Of a stretch of 64,000 bases of DNA, positions 1 to 10,100 are shown one piece after another. This DNA is from Myxococcales bacterium. Its GTDB lineage: Bacteria; Myxococcota_A; Polyangia; Polyangiales; JAFGIB01. The notes beneath the pieces were generated by a model. That model saw only the letters and a program-made list of their open reading frames with translations. It was not told where the DNA came from and searched no databases. The DNA is taken from positions 1 through 64,000 of the forward strand of contig JAOUOP010000023.1 of the NCBI GenBank assembly GCA_029880325.1. The letters run 5' to 3'. Every line of letters starts with the position of its first letter. Position 1 is the first letter of the stretch. The position numbers and the translations under genes are program-made.

Positions 1-117
1 CCCCCCCCCAAAATTCGCCAGTCGAACAAAACATTGAGTTGACGTTGCAACGCCGACCGTAGCCGACTATTTTTTATGTGGGATGTTCGCGCGAGCCTAT
101 CCTGTGCGCGAATGAGC

Positions 118-124
118 AGGAGGT
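118..124 (+). promoter_or_regulatory. Shine-Dalgarno site fixing the GTG start of the RCC1-repeat lipoprotein
   Basis: AGGAGGT lies four bases before GTG at 129. It selects that GTG over an in-frame ATG at 78, whose extra 17 residues would spoil the lipoprotein signal. A TTGACG hexamer at 39-44 could be a -35 box, but no convincing -10 follows at normal spacing. Confidence 0.75.
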
Positions 125-128
125 CACC

Positions 129-2762
129 GTGCACTCGGAGTCATACACGCCCCAAGGCGGGGCTTTTCTGTTCTGGTGTCAGGTGGCTGCCGTGGCAGCG
201 CTTGGCTGTCTCGTCACGGGCTGCGGGGATGACGACGGACCCTCCAGCGCCAGCGATTCCGGCACCAGCGGCGCAAACGTCTCGGACGCCGGTGCCAACC
301 CGGATGCTTCGACCGACGATCTGTGCCTCGGAGTCACCTGCGTCGCGGTCGACGCCTGCCACGGGCCCGGCACCTGCGACCCGTCCTCCGGGGAGTGCAG
401 CAGCCCCGCGGCGCCTGACGGAACCGCATGCGACGATGCCGATCCCGCGACGATCGACGACGCGTGCAGCTCGGGGGTTTGCATGGGCGTCGACACCTGC
501 AGCATCGACAACGGCGACTGCGGCGACCCTCAACAGACCCGTTGCGGCCATGACGCGAGCGGAAGCGTAGTCTGCGAAGACATCGACGAGTGTGCCGTGG
601 ACAACGGCGGCTGCGATCCCTTCGCCATCTGCAGCAATGGGGACCCGGGCTTCAGCTGCGCCTGTCCCCTCGGCACCATCGACGTGGTCGGCGACGGAAC
701 CGACTGCACCAGCGCCGCACAGGTGAGTGCAGGCGGCACCCATACCTGTGCCGTCCTCACCGATGGCAGGCTCTTTTGCTGGGGCGATAACCACGACGGT
801 CAGCTCGGCGCTGGCCTCGACAGCGTCAGCACGCCTCTCCAGGTTGGCGAAAGCACCTCCTGGCAGAGCGTCGCGGCCGGCGGCTTTCACACCTGCGCGA
901 TCGATCAAGGGAGATTGTTCTGCTGGGGACAGAACACCTTTGGACAGCTGGGAGACGGCGGCATCACAATCCAGGACACCCCAGTCCAAATCGGCTCCGA
1001 GAGCGACTGGGAACAGCTGAGCGCCGGCTACGAGGAAACCTGTGGGATCCGAGCTGGAAGCCTGTTTTGTTGGGGAAAGAACAATTGGGGGCAACTCGGC
1101 GACACCACCACCACCGAACGCCACGAACCGACGCAGGTCGGCAGTGACACCACCTGGCAAGACATCGCGAAGGAAGGCTCCCACACCTGCGGCATCAACG
1201 CCGGCAAGCTCTTCTGCTGGGGATACAACAGCTGGGGGGGGCTCGGTACTTTCGACGTACCCGACCAGCACGCACCGTTTCAGGTCGGCAGCGACGACAC
1301 CTGGCAGGACGTTGCGATCGGACCGGTTCACACCTGCGGCATCAACGCCGGCAGGCTCTTCTGCTGGGGGCGCAATCGCTATGGTCAGGTTGGCGATGGC
1401 TCTTCCGTCGACCTCGCGTTGCCGCCCACGGCCATCGGCAGCGACGACACCTGGGAGGCTCTGACCGCGGGCGACAACCACACCTGCGGCATCAACGCGG
1501 GCAGACTTTTTTGCTGGGGATACAACGCAGACGGCGAACTGGGAGACGACTCGCTGGCTCACGGCCGTGCTCCGACGCAGATCGGCACGGACGCAGGCTG
1601 GCAGGCCGTCGACGCGGGCAGCACCCACACCTGCGGCATCAATGGGGGCAGACTCCAGTGTTGGGGTTATGACCGCGAGGGACAGCTGGGTGACGGCGCC
1701 CGCGGCTCGCTGCAGCTCTCACCTGCGGTCATCGGCAGCGACTCCACCTGGCAAACCGTCTCCACAGGAAGCAACCACACCTGTGGTCTGAAGGGCGGTG
1801 AACTCTTTTGCTGGGGATTCAATGGCAGCGGTCAGCTAGGAATCGGCTCCCTGGACAGCCAGGCCTTTCCCCTCAAGGTCGGCGATTCCAACACCTGGAC
1901 GGCCGTGACGACCGGCTCATCGCATAGTTGTGGCATCGATAGCGGCAAGCTCTTCTGCTGGGGGCAGAACGCCTACGGCCAGCTCGGTGACGGGACCCCG
2001 GACGACTCGGATGCACCAAAGCAGATCGGAACCGACACCAGCTGGCAGACCGTCGTGACCAGGCAAACCCACACCTGTGGCATCAACGCCGGCAAGCTCT
2101 TCTGCTGGGGCGACAACAGGTCCGGTCAGCTTGGCGACGGCACGCAGGACGACTCGAATGTGCCGAAACAGGTCGGGGCCGACGCCACCTGGATCGTGGT
2201 CGCGACGGGCAACGCGTTTACCTGCGGCAGCAACAGCGGCGGGCTCTCCTGCTGGGGCAGCAACAGCAACGGACAGCTGGGAGACGATACAACGATCGAC
2301 AAGCTCTCGCCCGAGTGGCTCGGAGCCGTGACGGAGTGGACATCCTTGTCGGCTGGGGCCCAGCACATCTGCGGCACCATCGGAGGGGCCTTGAGCTGCT
2401 GGGGCTCCAACGGAGCTCGCCAGATCGGCGACGGCTATCCTGCAGATGTGACCATCGTCACTCCCATCGGCAGCGGCAGTTGGCAATGGGTCGCCGCGGG
2501 CTTTTACCACACCTGTGGGATCGACGGCGGCAAGCTGCACTGTTGGGGCAGCAACAACTACGGTCAGCTCGGCGACGGGTCGATTACGAATCTGACGACC
2601 CCGACGCAGGTCGGCAGCAGCAGCACCTGGCAGCAGGTGTCAGCTCACTGGAGCCATTCCTGCGGCATCGATGCCGGGCGCCTATTGTGCTGGGGCGACG
2701 ACGAGCTCGGCCAAGTGGGCGACGGCACCGTGCTCGCGAAATCGGTGGTGGTTTTTCCCTGA
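129..2762 (+). CDS. RCC1-repeat, EGF-like surface lipoprotein
   Basis: Predicted 877-residue lipoprotein, probably exposed on the cell surface. The N-terminus is a type II signal ending LVTGC, with the lipidated Cys at residue 32. A Ser/Gly/Asp-rich linker and Cys-rich segment follow, then a calcium-binding EGF-like module (DIDEC...DNGGC) near residues 170-215. The rest is 14 repeats of about 51 residues, each with a core such as LFCWGDN, GQLGDG and HTCGI. These are RCC1-type beta-propeller blades, so two seven-bladed propellers are possible. Each blade carries a conserved Cys pair (HTCGI and FCWG), unlike eukaryotic RCC1, which suggests disulfide-stabilised blades outside the cytoplasm. The GTG start is set by a strong ribosome site. 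The ligand is unknown; adhesion or scaffolding is the usual guess for such bacterial proteins. It is not clearly in an operon with the next gene, which faces it. Confidence 0.88.
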   Translation: MHSESYTPQGGAFLFWCQVAAVAALGCLVTGCGDDDGPSSASDSGTSGANVSDAGANPDASTDDLCLGVTCVAVDACHGPGTCDPSSGECSSPAAPDGTACDDADPATIDDACSSGVCMGVDTCSIDNGDCGDPQQTRCGHDASGSVVCEDIDECAVDNGGCDPFAICSNGDPGFSCACPLGTIDVVGDGTDCTSAAQVSAGGTHTCAVLTDGRLFCWGDNHDGQLGAGLDSVSTPLQVGESTSWQSVAAGGFHTCAIDQGRLFCWGQNTFGQLGDGGITIQDTPVQIGSESDWEQLSAGYEETCGIRAGSLFCWGKNNWGQLGDTTTTERHEPTQVGSDTTWQDIAKEGSHTCGINAGKLFCWGYNSWGGLGTFDVPDQHAPFQVGSDDTWQDVAIGPVHTCGINAGRLFCWGRNRYGQVGDGSSVDLALPPTAIGSDDTWEALTAGDNHTCGINAGRLFCWGYNADGELGDDSLAHGRAPTQIGTDAGWQAVDAGSTHTCGINGGRLQCWGYDREGQLGDGARGSLQLSPAVIGSDSTWQTVSTGSNHTCGLKGGELFCWGFNGSGQLGIGSLDSQAFPLKVGDSNTWTAVTTGSSHSCGIDSGKLFCWGQNAYGQLGDGTPDDSDAPKQIGTDTSWQTVVTRQTHTCGINAGKLFCWGDNRSGQLGDGTQDDSNVPKQVGADATWIVVATGNAFTCGSNSGGLSCWGSNSNGQLGDDTTIDKLSPEWLGAVTEWTSLSAGAQHICGTIGGALSCWGSNGARQIGDGYPADVTIVTPIGSGSWQWVAAGFYHTCGIDGGKLHCWGSNNYGQLGDGSITNLTTPTQVGSSSTWQQVSAHWSHSCGIDAGRLLCWGDDELGQVGDGTVLAKSVVVFP

Positions 2763-2829
2763 GCGGTGATCGGCCAGCTTTCCCGTGGCGCGAAGCGACG
2801 TGGTCGCGGCCGACCGACCCATCAGCGCG

Positions 2830-3114
2830 CTACAGCTCGAACTGCGGCCGTTCGGGGTGGCGGCGATAGAGGATCGCCGTGTGCCCCAGCAAACCGCAGA
2901 GGTGCGAGCCCGTGGCCTGCGCCAGCGCTTCCGACATGGCCTTCTTGTCCTCCGGCTCGTAGAAGCGCACCTTGATCAGCTCGTGATCGAACAGCGCCTG
3001 GGAAACGGCGGCGATCGTGCCCTCACTGAGGCCTGCACGACCGATGCGCACCACCGGTTCCAGGTGGTGGGCCATGGCGCGCGCCTTCTTTCGCTGTGCG
3101 GAAGTCAGGGTCAT
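2830..3114 (-). CDS. yhbY: YhbY-type CRM-domain RNA-binding protein
   Basis: A 94-residue protein made almost entirely of one CRM domain. The family binds pre-50S ribosomal particles and acts in ribosome assembly in the cytoplasm. Visible signatures are the N-terminal LTSAQRKKARAMAH segment, VVRIGRAGLSEG with the family's G-x-x-G loop region, the HELIKVRF strand, and the C-terminal GHTAILYR. The ATG at 3114 is chosen because the domain starts right there and length matches the family. The open frame continues upstream to 3297, but that part has no protein-like features. No strong ribosome site is visible. The gene is convergent with the RCC1 lipoprotein gene and separated from the kinase gene by about 290 bases. 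Confidence 0.88.
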   Translation of the reverse strand: MTLTSAQRKKARAMAHHLEPVVRIGRAGLSEGTIAAVSQALFDHELIKVRFYEPEDKKAMSEALAQATGSHLCGLLGHTAILYRRHPERPQFEL

Positions 3115-3406
3115 GGGCGGCGGACCATGGATCGGACCGACCGCGGACGCAAGGCCCCGGCGTGCAAAGCTGCCAAGAGAATTTCGGGCCCGGAAAATCG
3201 ACTCGCATCCTCGATTGCCCGAGCTGCTCCCCGCCTGGCAGCCCCGGTTGACCCCAGGACCCCAGCCCAACGCGAAGCAGACGAAGCCACTGGCCAACCG
3301 TTGGACCTTGCCCCACTGCCCGCCGCTGCCCGGCGCTGCGACGGGGGGTGTGCGAAAGCGCTCCGCGAAAAGCTTGGCCCGCCGATGTCCACGACGGCGC
3401 CCGACC

Positions 3407-5170
3407 TCAGCCCACCGGCAACGTAAACCAAAAGCGACTCCCTTTCGGGCGGTTGGGCTCCACTCCGATCTCGCCGCCCTGGATCGTGATCAGGTTTTTC
3501 ACGATCGACAGGCCCAGGCCCGTGCCGCCCATTTCGCGGGAGCGACCGGTGTCGATGCGGTAGAAGCGTTCGAAGACGCGCGCCCGGTGGCGTTCTTCGA
3601 TGCCAGGGCCGTCGTCGCTGACTTCGACCCGTATCCGTTCACCCCGCCGCTCGGCGCCGACGCGTACGTGGCCACCCTTGCCGCTGTATTTGATGGCGTT
3701 GTCGAGCAGGTTGACCAAAATTTGTTCCAGGGCGTCGGGGTCGGCGCGCAGCTGTAACTCCGCGTCAACGTCGATTTCGACGCGGGTTTCGTTTTCGTCT
3801 GCTGCAAGCGAGACCCCTTCGGCCGCCCGCTGCACCAACGGCGCCAGCCCAAGACCGGTGGGTTCGAGCCGGTATTGGCCGGCTTCGATGCGCGAGAGGT
3901 CCAGCAGATCCGAGATCAGCGCTCCCAGACGCGTGGCACTGCGCTGCATGGGTTCGATGAAGCGACGGGCGGTGTCGGGGCTCTCCAGGGCACCGCTGAG
4001 CAGGGTCTCGGCGTTGGCGCGGATGATGCTGACAGGCGTGCGCAATTCGTGGGAGACGTTGGCGACGAAATCCCGCCGCACCGTTTCCAGACGCCGCACT
4101 TCGGTGACGTCATGCATGGCCACAACCACGCCACCGCTCGAGCTGATGGGTGCTGCGCGCGCCACGATGCGCCGATGGCTGGCCCCAACCGCCGCTGCCA
4201 GGTCGAATTCGGTGCTTGCCGAGGCGCTTCGCGCCGCGTCGATCAGGTCCACCAGCTGTGGCGCGCGCAGGGTTTCGAGCAGGGGTCGCCCCTCCTCGAG
4301 CACTTCGGGCCCGCCGAGCAGCGCGGCCGCAGCGCGGTTGGCCAGCGTGATGCGCCCATCGGCGTCGAGCGCCAGGACCGCTTCGCTCATGCTTTCCAGG
4401 ATGGTCTCGAAGCGATCGCGCTCCTGACGTAGCTCGTCGACGCCGGCTTCCAGGTCCGCAGCCAGGCGCCGCACCGAACCGGCAAGGCCCCCCAATTCGT
4501 CGCCCGAGGTCACCGGCAGGTCGCTGCTGCGCTCGCCCCGCGAGATGTCGCGGGTGGTCTGGACCAGCGCCCGCAGCGTGCGCGTCATCAGGTGCGAGGC
4601 CAGGCCGCTCATGATCACGGCGAGCACCAGGCCGATGGCGCCGGCGACGAGGAGCAGCAGCCTGAGCCGTCCGACGACCGCGTCCACTTCCGACAGCGGC
4701 GTCGAGGCGCGCGCCACTCCGCGCAGGCCGTCTTCGCGCTCGAAGGGCACCGCCACGTAGAGCATGCGCGTGCCGATGGTGACGCTGTAGCGCTCGATGA
4801 CGCCCCGGCCACGGGCGCGGGCGTCGAGCACTTCGGGACGGCGCCCGTGGTTTTCCACCGCGTACACCGCCTGTGGGTCGAGTTCGGAGTCACCGAGCAC
4901 GCGACCGTCTTCGGCGATGATGGTGATGCGCGCGCCGGTTGAACGCCCCAGGCGGTCGGCCAGCCCGTCGACGCGTTCGACGCTGTCGGCCGCCTTCGCC
5001 ACTTCCACCACATCGGCGCATGTGCGCGCGTGGTCCACAAGGTCGTCTGCGATGCGCGCTTCGAGCCACGAGCGCATCGATGCCTCTAGATAGAGGCCGC
5101 TGACCGTTCCCACCGCCAGCAACAGCACCAGCGATGCGGCGAAGAGCTTGCCGCGAACGCCAATGTTCAA
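3407..5170 (-). CDS. PhoR-like sensor histidine kinase
   Basis: A 587-residue membrane sensor kinase. In order it has an N-terminal membrane helix, a periplasmic sensor region of about 130 residues, a second membrane helix, a HAMP linker, a PAS domain (ILESMSEAVLALDADGRI), a HisKA domain with the phospho-accepting His in NVSHELRTP (about residue 374), and an HATPase_c domain with N box LLDNAIKY, G1 box DDGPGI and G2 box GGTGLGL. This order matches PhoR, the phosphate-regulon kinase, but no response regulator or phosphate-transport gene lies beside it, so the signal is unknown. The TTG start at 5170 is preferred because GGGAGGGG sits five bases upstream. The upstream open frame to 5383 has low-complexity sequence. 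The 5' end overlaps or nearly abuts the divergent PrsW-like gene. Confidence 0.88.
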   Translation of the reverse strand: MNIGVRGKLFAASLVLLLAVGTVSGLYLEASMRSWLEARIADDLVDHARTCADVVEVAKAADSVERVDGLADRLGRSTGARITIIAEDGRVLGDSELDPQAVYAVENHGRRPEVLDARARGRGVIERYSVTIGTRMLYVAVPFEREDGLRGVARASTPLSEVDAVVGRLRLLLLVAGAIGLVLAVIMSGLASHLMTRTLRALVQTTRDISRGERSSDLPVTSGDELGGLAGSVRRLAADLEAGVDELRQERDRFETILESMSEAVLALDADGRITLANRAAAALLGGPEVLEEGRPLLETLRAPQLVDLIDAARSASASTEFDLAAAVGASHRRIVARAAPISSSGGVVVAMHDVTEVRRLETVRRDFVANVSHELRTPVSIIRANAETLLSGALESPDTARRFIEPMQRSATRLGALISDLLDLSRIEAGQYRLEPTGLGLAPLVQRAAEGVSLAADENETRVEIDVDAELQLRADPDALEQILVNLLDNAIKYSGKGGHVRVGAERRGERIRVEVSDDGPGIEERHRARVFERFYRIDTGRSREMGGTGLGLSIVKNLITIQGGEIGVEPNRPKGSRFWFTLPVG

Positions 5171-5175
5171 GTTCG

Positions 5176-5183
5176 CCCCTCCC
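5176..5183 (-). promoter_or_regulatory. Shine-Dalgarno site for the TTG start of the histidine kinase
   Basis: On the minus strand GGGAGGGG is followed by CGAAC and then TTG at 5170. This is the only good ribosome site near the start of the kinase, and the membrane helix begins a few residues later. Confidence 0.6.
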
Positions 5184-5294
5184 ACAAATGCGACGGCACC
5201 GACGGCACTCGCCGCTGTCGAAAATTCGAGCGCATCAGAGCCACCGCCGTCGTGTAGCATCGGTCTATGGCAATTGCGACGCCACGAAGTACCG

Positions 5295-6131
5295 GTGTTC
5301 GGAAGCTCTGAAATTCTCGCCATTAGCGGGGTCATCCCGCCATTTCTGTTGCTGTGGCTGGCCGAGCGCTTCGAGCGCCGCATCCGCGAACCGGCGCCGC
5401 CCCTGCGCTATCGCGTGCTGGTGGCTTCGGCGCTGGTGTCGGTGCCGGTGGCCTGGACCCAGCAGCTGATCGAGCCCTGGCTGTCGCGGACGCCCGAGCC
5501 GTCGTCGACGCTGCTCGAAGCCTTCGTTCTGGCCGCCAGCGTCGAGGAGGGCGCCAAGGTGGCCTGCCTCTACGTCTTCAGCCGCGGCCCCCTGGGCCCC
5601 AGGACCCGCTACGGCGCCTTTCTCTACGCCCTGCACGCCTCGATGGGCTTTGCGCTGATCGAAAACGTGGTGGCCCTTTTGCGCTCGCCCGACGCCATCG
5701 GCTTCACCATCCGTTTCATCCTGCGGGCCTACTTGACCGTACCCCTGCACCTGGTGGCCGGCGGCCTGGTCGGCTACCTCTGGAGCCGCAAGCGCTTCGA
5801 TGGCGGCGCCGTGGGTTTGGCCGGCGCCCTCGGCCTCGCGGTGCTCTTGCACGGAAGCTTCAACTCTGCGTTATTAGCCGTCGAGCGCCTCCCCGAGGGC
5901 ATGGCCGCGTGGAGCACCGCGGCCGCTTCGCTGGCGGTGGCGATTCCGCTCCTGGGCGCCATCGGGCTGCGGCTGATGGGCGAGCGCCTGGTGCGCTTCG
6001 ACCACGCCGCCCGGCTCGAGTCCTCGCGCCGTGGCAGCCGCCGCTCGGGGCGCCCGCCTGCGCCCGATGAGGGCTCGGATAGGCGCTCGGGGGTGGTCGA
6101 TCGCCGCGCGCCTCAGAAGGGTGGAGGATAA
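5295..6131 (+). CDS. PrsW-family intramembrane metalloprotease
   Basis: About 278 residues with seven or eight membrane helices. The PrsW/CPBP-like catalytic pattern is visible: ASVEEGAKV (paired Glu), FALIENVVAL (Glu-x-x-Asn), and VPLHLVAGG plus LLHGSFNS (His residues). PrsW of Bacillus starts regulated proteolysis of an anti-sigma factor; bacterial homologues are often uncharacterised. The start is uncertain. GTG at 5295 begins just before the first hydrophobic helix, while an in-frame ATG at 5148 would add about 49 residues without membrane character and would overlap the divergent kinase start at 5170. The C-terminal tail after the last helix is Arg-rich and cytoplasmic. Divergence from the sensor kinase suggests co-regulation but does not prove it. 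Confidence 0.75.
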   Translation: MFGSSEILAISGVIPPFLLLWLAERFERRIREPAPPLRYRVLVASALVSVPVAWTQQLIEPWLSRTPEPSSTLLEAFVLAASVEEGAKVACLYVFSRGPLGPRTRYGAFLYALHASMGFALIENVVALLRSPDAIGFTIRFILRAYLTVPLHLVAGGLVGYLWSRKRFDGGAVGLAGALGLAVLLHGSFNSALLAVERLPEGMAAWSTAAASLAVAIPLLGAIGLRLMGERLVRFDHAARLESSRRGSRRSGRPPAPDEGSDRRSGVVDRRAPQKGGG

Positions 6132-6607
6132 CAGTAGTTTGATCGCCGACTGCGCCCGAAGATCGCGGCGAGTTCGGGCCGTACTCGCGCTCCGTTGCTC
6201 GACGTACCGCAAGTGAGCCGATGGAACTGGCGTCACCGATGGTAGCGTTCGCGCTCTGTACCTATGCGCTCGCTGGTGGCGACGACAGCACGGGCGCCCC
6301 CAGCACCCACGTCCGTTCACGGGACCGGGAGCGGATGGATGCCTCCACCGGCGACCTGGCGACCACGCATGCCTGCCCACGATGTCGGCAGGCGGCGTGC
6401 GGCGCCGGGGCTTGCCTCTATTGCCGTGCGTGCAAGCAACCGAGACCTCTCGCCACAGAGCCGTTGCCATACCGTGCACCTGTCATCCGCAGCAGACCAC
6501 GGAATACCGTTCATGAGACCCCGCCCCCATGGCTGCGAGCGAGTCCATCCCGGCCAGCGATGTGCGTGCCGGCACAGGTTGGCAAGCTACGGCCGTGGGC
6601 GTTGACC
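6132..6607. other. Gene-free stretch between the PrsW-like gene and the NapF-like gene
   Basis: About 475 bases with no convincing gene. An open frame from 6221 crosses it on the plus strand and encodes a Cys-containing peptide (CPRC, CLYC, CRAC). It runs into the 3' end of the NapF-like gene on the other strand and has no ribosome site, so it is not called. No strong hairpin or tRNA was seen. Confidence 0.4.
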
Positions 6608-7135
6608 TCAAGCCATCTCGATGGCCCGCGGCGACGTCGGACAGGCCGGTAGACAAAGCCCGCAGCCGTTGCAGCGCCCCTCGTCAACCACTGGTTTTCC
6701 CGCCACGAGCCGCAGGGCATCGGCCCCCGCAGCACAGAGGCCAGCACACGCGCCGCATTCGGGGCCGCGGTGGGCCAGGCAGTGCTCGGTCACGATGCGC
6801 GCAGTGCCGAGCTTGACGGCAGCCGGCTCCGGCACGCTCAAGGCGCCCGTGGGACAGGCCGCAGCGCAGGGAAAGCCTTCACAGAGCGAGCAGGGCCGCT
6901 CGCCGGTGAGCATCAGCGGCGTGCCCGCCAGTTCGCCTGCGTTTTCGGCGAAGACGAAGATGGCGCCCTTGGGGCAGGCCTCTACGCAGTCGCCGCTGGC
7001 GCTGCAGCTCTTGCGGAAGGCGCTTTCAGCGAGCGCACCCGGCGGGCGGCGGTAGCCGGGATCGGGGGGCTCTTGCCTGGGTCCGTCGGGAGACAGCAGC
7101 TTGCGAAAGAGTTCGCGGCGGGAGCGCTCTGGCAT
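6608..7135 (-). CDS. NapF-like multi-cluster ferredoxin
   Basis: A 175-residue iron-sulfur protein, last gene of the NapG-NapH-NapF-like operon. Four Cys groups are visible: CSASGDCVEACP, CSLCEGFPCAAACP, a CLAHRGPECGACAGLC segment, and CNGCGLCLPACP. Three or four [4Fe-4S] clusters are therefore likely. The N-terminus PERSRRELFRKLL is typical of NapF, a cytoplasmic ferredoxin that interacts with NapA during maturation or moves electrons in the nitrate reductase system. The ATG at 7135 lies one base after the stop of the upstream NapH-like fusion, so translation is probably coupled. It could instead serve as a general electron shuttle for the membrane protein encoded just before it. Confidence 0.85.
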   Translation of the reverse strand: MPERSRRELFRKLLSPDGPRQEPPDPGYRRPPGALAESAFRKSCSASGDCVEACPKGAIFVFAENAGELAGTPLMLTGERPCSLCEGFPCAAACPTGALSVPEPAAVKLGTARIVTEHCLAHRGPECGACAGLCAAGADALRLVAGKPVVDEGRCNGCGLCLPACPTSPRAIEMA

Positions 7136-7136
7136 A

Positions 7137-10100
7137 TCACATCCTGCCCACGCGCATGTTCATGTCGAGGTGCATCAGCCACAGACCGCAGAGGCTGATG
7201 GCGACCATCACCGCCGGGATCGGGATCAGGCTGCGGCGCGCTGCCTTGGGCGATGCGTGCAGGCGGTGGCCGATGCGGTGGGCCACGGTGAGACCAAAGA
7301 GGTGGCCGATGAGGATTAGAGCCACCTGCAGCGTCCACAACACGGAGTCGCCCACGAGCGAGCCCACATGCATCGAGGCGGTGCCGAAGTGGTCGCTGCC
7401 GTCGCCCAGGGGGTCGCTCAGGAGCGGCACGATGGCGCCGCCTTCCATCAGAATGTGCATGGCGTTGTGGGCCAGATGGTAGGCCAAGGCCACGGGCAAT
7501 AGCGACATGGCGTAGGCCTGGAAGAGTCGACCCGGTCGCGTTCCGTCGCCCGCCCAGCGCGCGGCGATGAAGCAGGCCAGGGCGTAGAGAGCGATCGGCA
7601 GCAGCGTCAACGCCGCCATGGCGATGCTGAAGTTGAGTAAGCGCGGGGTGCCCAGGGTCAGCGCCATCCACTTCAGGAGACTCTGGCCGCCGGGCGCGAA
7701 GTTTTCCCACAGGGGCGTCATCGACAGACCGTGAAAGAGCGTCAGCGAGAGCAGCGTCAGGGCCAGCCAGGCTTCATCGCTGCGGGCGAAGCTGGCTTTG
7801 CCGTCTGTGCCACCAGCGGCGAGGTCAGCACCGAAGGGGCGCAGGTTCAGGGCCACGTTGTACTTGTCGCAGCTCTTGATGCACTCGGTGCAAGCGGTGC
7901 AGTCGGTGGCGTTTTGAATCGTCTTGAGCGAGATGCCGGTGGGGCAGGGGTAGCCCCGGCCGTTGCCGTGCAGGCAGTCCTCGGTGGTGCAGACCTGGCA
8001 GGTGCGCGGGTTGCGGGCCCGGATCTCGATGGGGCTGAAGTTGCTGTAGATGCCGCAGATGCGCCCCACGGGGCAGAAGTGGGCGCAGAAGCGTTTGCCG
8101 TCCCACAAAAGCGCCGCGACCATGGCCGCCGCCGCCATGCCGAGGCCCATGATGGCGGTGGCGCGCGGGTCGGTGGTGACGCCGAAGCCCAGCTCGAGCC
8201 AGGTCAGCAACACGAACAGGGCGATGGCGGGCGTCATGTTCGACAGGGCAGCGGGAAAGGGAAGCTTCAGCGAAAGGGTCTCGACGCGGGCCGCGACGCG
8301 CAGGCGGGAGCCAAGGTTGGCCAGTCCGTCCCAGGGGCAGATGAAGCACCAGGCCGAGCCGAGCAAGAGCACGCCGAAGATCAGGCCGCCCCACCAAAGC
8401 GTCCACACGGCCACCGGCGCGATGTTACGCGCGCGGCTGCCGCCCAGGCCCGCGTAGATGAGGTAGATGAGCAGCGCAGCCGTCAGCAGCTGTGGAATCG
8501 CCTGCAGCCAGCGGCTGCGCATGAGCAGGTAGACACGGCGGTTTTTGATCAGGTTGATGCGGCGGCTCGACACCGGGCGCAGGCCGCGCCACTCGATGAC
8601 AACGAAGCTCAGCACGATCACCGCCGCCATGCCGAAGAGCAGGAGCTCGAGCGGGATGCCGCCCATGACCATCACCTGGCCGCCGTCGGCGGTGTCGTAG
8701 TGCTGCATGGTGGCGTGGGCGCCCTCGCCCGCCGGGGCGCCCGAGTGGTCCATGGTGCAGGCGCGCATGCCGCAGACCGGGCAGCGCTCGGCTTGCTCCT
8801 GCGGTGCAGCTTCGGCCTGGGCCAGGGTCTCGACTGGAAGGCCCAGGGTCCCATTGGCCAGAAATAGCCACAGCACGGCGGCCTTGCTCCCGGCACTGAC
8901 TGCAGCGCTCGTCTTGCTCGCCGAGCGCTTGCGCCGCCGCCGCCTGCGACCGTAGAGCGCGAGGCCGAAGACGAGCAGCACCGGTGCGACGATGGCGCCG
9001 ATCAAGAACACGCTCGGCCCGTCACCGGCGAGCTCCACATAGAAGGGCAGACGTACGTCCTTGCCCTGGACATGCGCCACCAGCGCGTAGTCACCGCTCT
9101 CGGGCAGCGTCTCGCGAGTGGCGTAGACCGCCTCCTCGTCAACCTCGAGGCGCTCGAAGACCGCCACCGTTTGGTCATCCTTGACGATGCGCACGCTCAG
9201 GGGCCCGGTGTAGGCAGCGTCGGCCTCGAGATCGTAGAGGTAGAGGTAGATCTTGACGTCGTTGGGGGTGTCGGCGGTGCGGCGGTCGAGGCCCTGGAAG
9301 TTGAAGAGGGTGGCACCCAGCTCCCAGCGCCCCGAAATGGTCACGTACTGCTCGGTCGGCACTTGCGGGTAGTTCGCGAAGTAGCCGTAGTGGGGTAGGC
9401 CCTTGTTGTGGTGGGCGTGGGCCAGGCCCGTGGGCAGCGTCGCCGCTACGAAGAGCAGCACGAGACCGGTCACGATCGGCAAGCTGAACTTGCGGGCGAG
9501 CTTTTCCGACGGGCAGGCGCGTGCACAACGGCCGCAACTGTCGCAGGCGGGACGGTGGCTGCCCTGCTGCGGCAAGAGACCGTAGGGACAGGCGCGCGTG
9601 CACAGCTGGCAGCCCGTGGGGCAGGCCGAGGGGTCGACCCGACGCAGGCGCAGGGCCGGACGTCGGCCCAGGAGTTCCAGCAAGAAACCCGTGGGGCAAA
9701 GGGCGTGGCAGAAGTGGCCCGGAGCGACCAACGCGTCGACGAGGAACCAGCCGAAAGCGACCAGGGCCGTTCCCAGCGCCAGAGTGCCGGCGCTGATCGC
9801 CAGGAAGAGGGTGACCGAGAGGCTCGCGTAGGGCAGCACGAAGATCCAGATGGCGGTGCTGCTGAGGGCGCTGGCCATGAGCCCGCCCAGCAGCACGAAA
9901 CCGCCGTAGCGGCCCTGCCCGCGCAGCTGGGGCAAAGGCAAACCCAGGCGCAGGAGCCCCGCCCGCATCGCCTGGCCCAGCTCGAAGAGCGTGCGCATGG
10001 GGCACAGATGGCTGCAAAAGACCTTGCCCAGGAGCACGGCCACGATGACGGCGACCGCGGCGCTGGTCCACAGCGTCGCCGTGGGCAGAACGCCGCGGCT

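Noticed and set aside
141..1628. Long open frame opposite the RCC1-repeat gene
   Set aside because: It is the antisense of repeated Gly/Cys/Trp codons in GC-rich DNA, has no ribosome site and no protein-like features.
6221..6652. Plus-strand open frame with CPRC/CLYC/CRAC, resembling a zinc ribbon
   Set aside because: No ribosome site, Arg/Pro-rich remainder, and it runs into the end of the NapF-like gene on the other strand.
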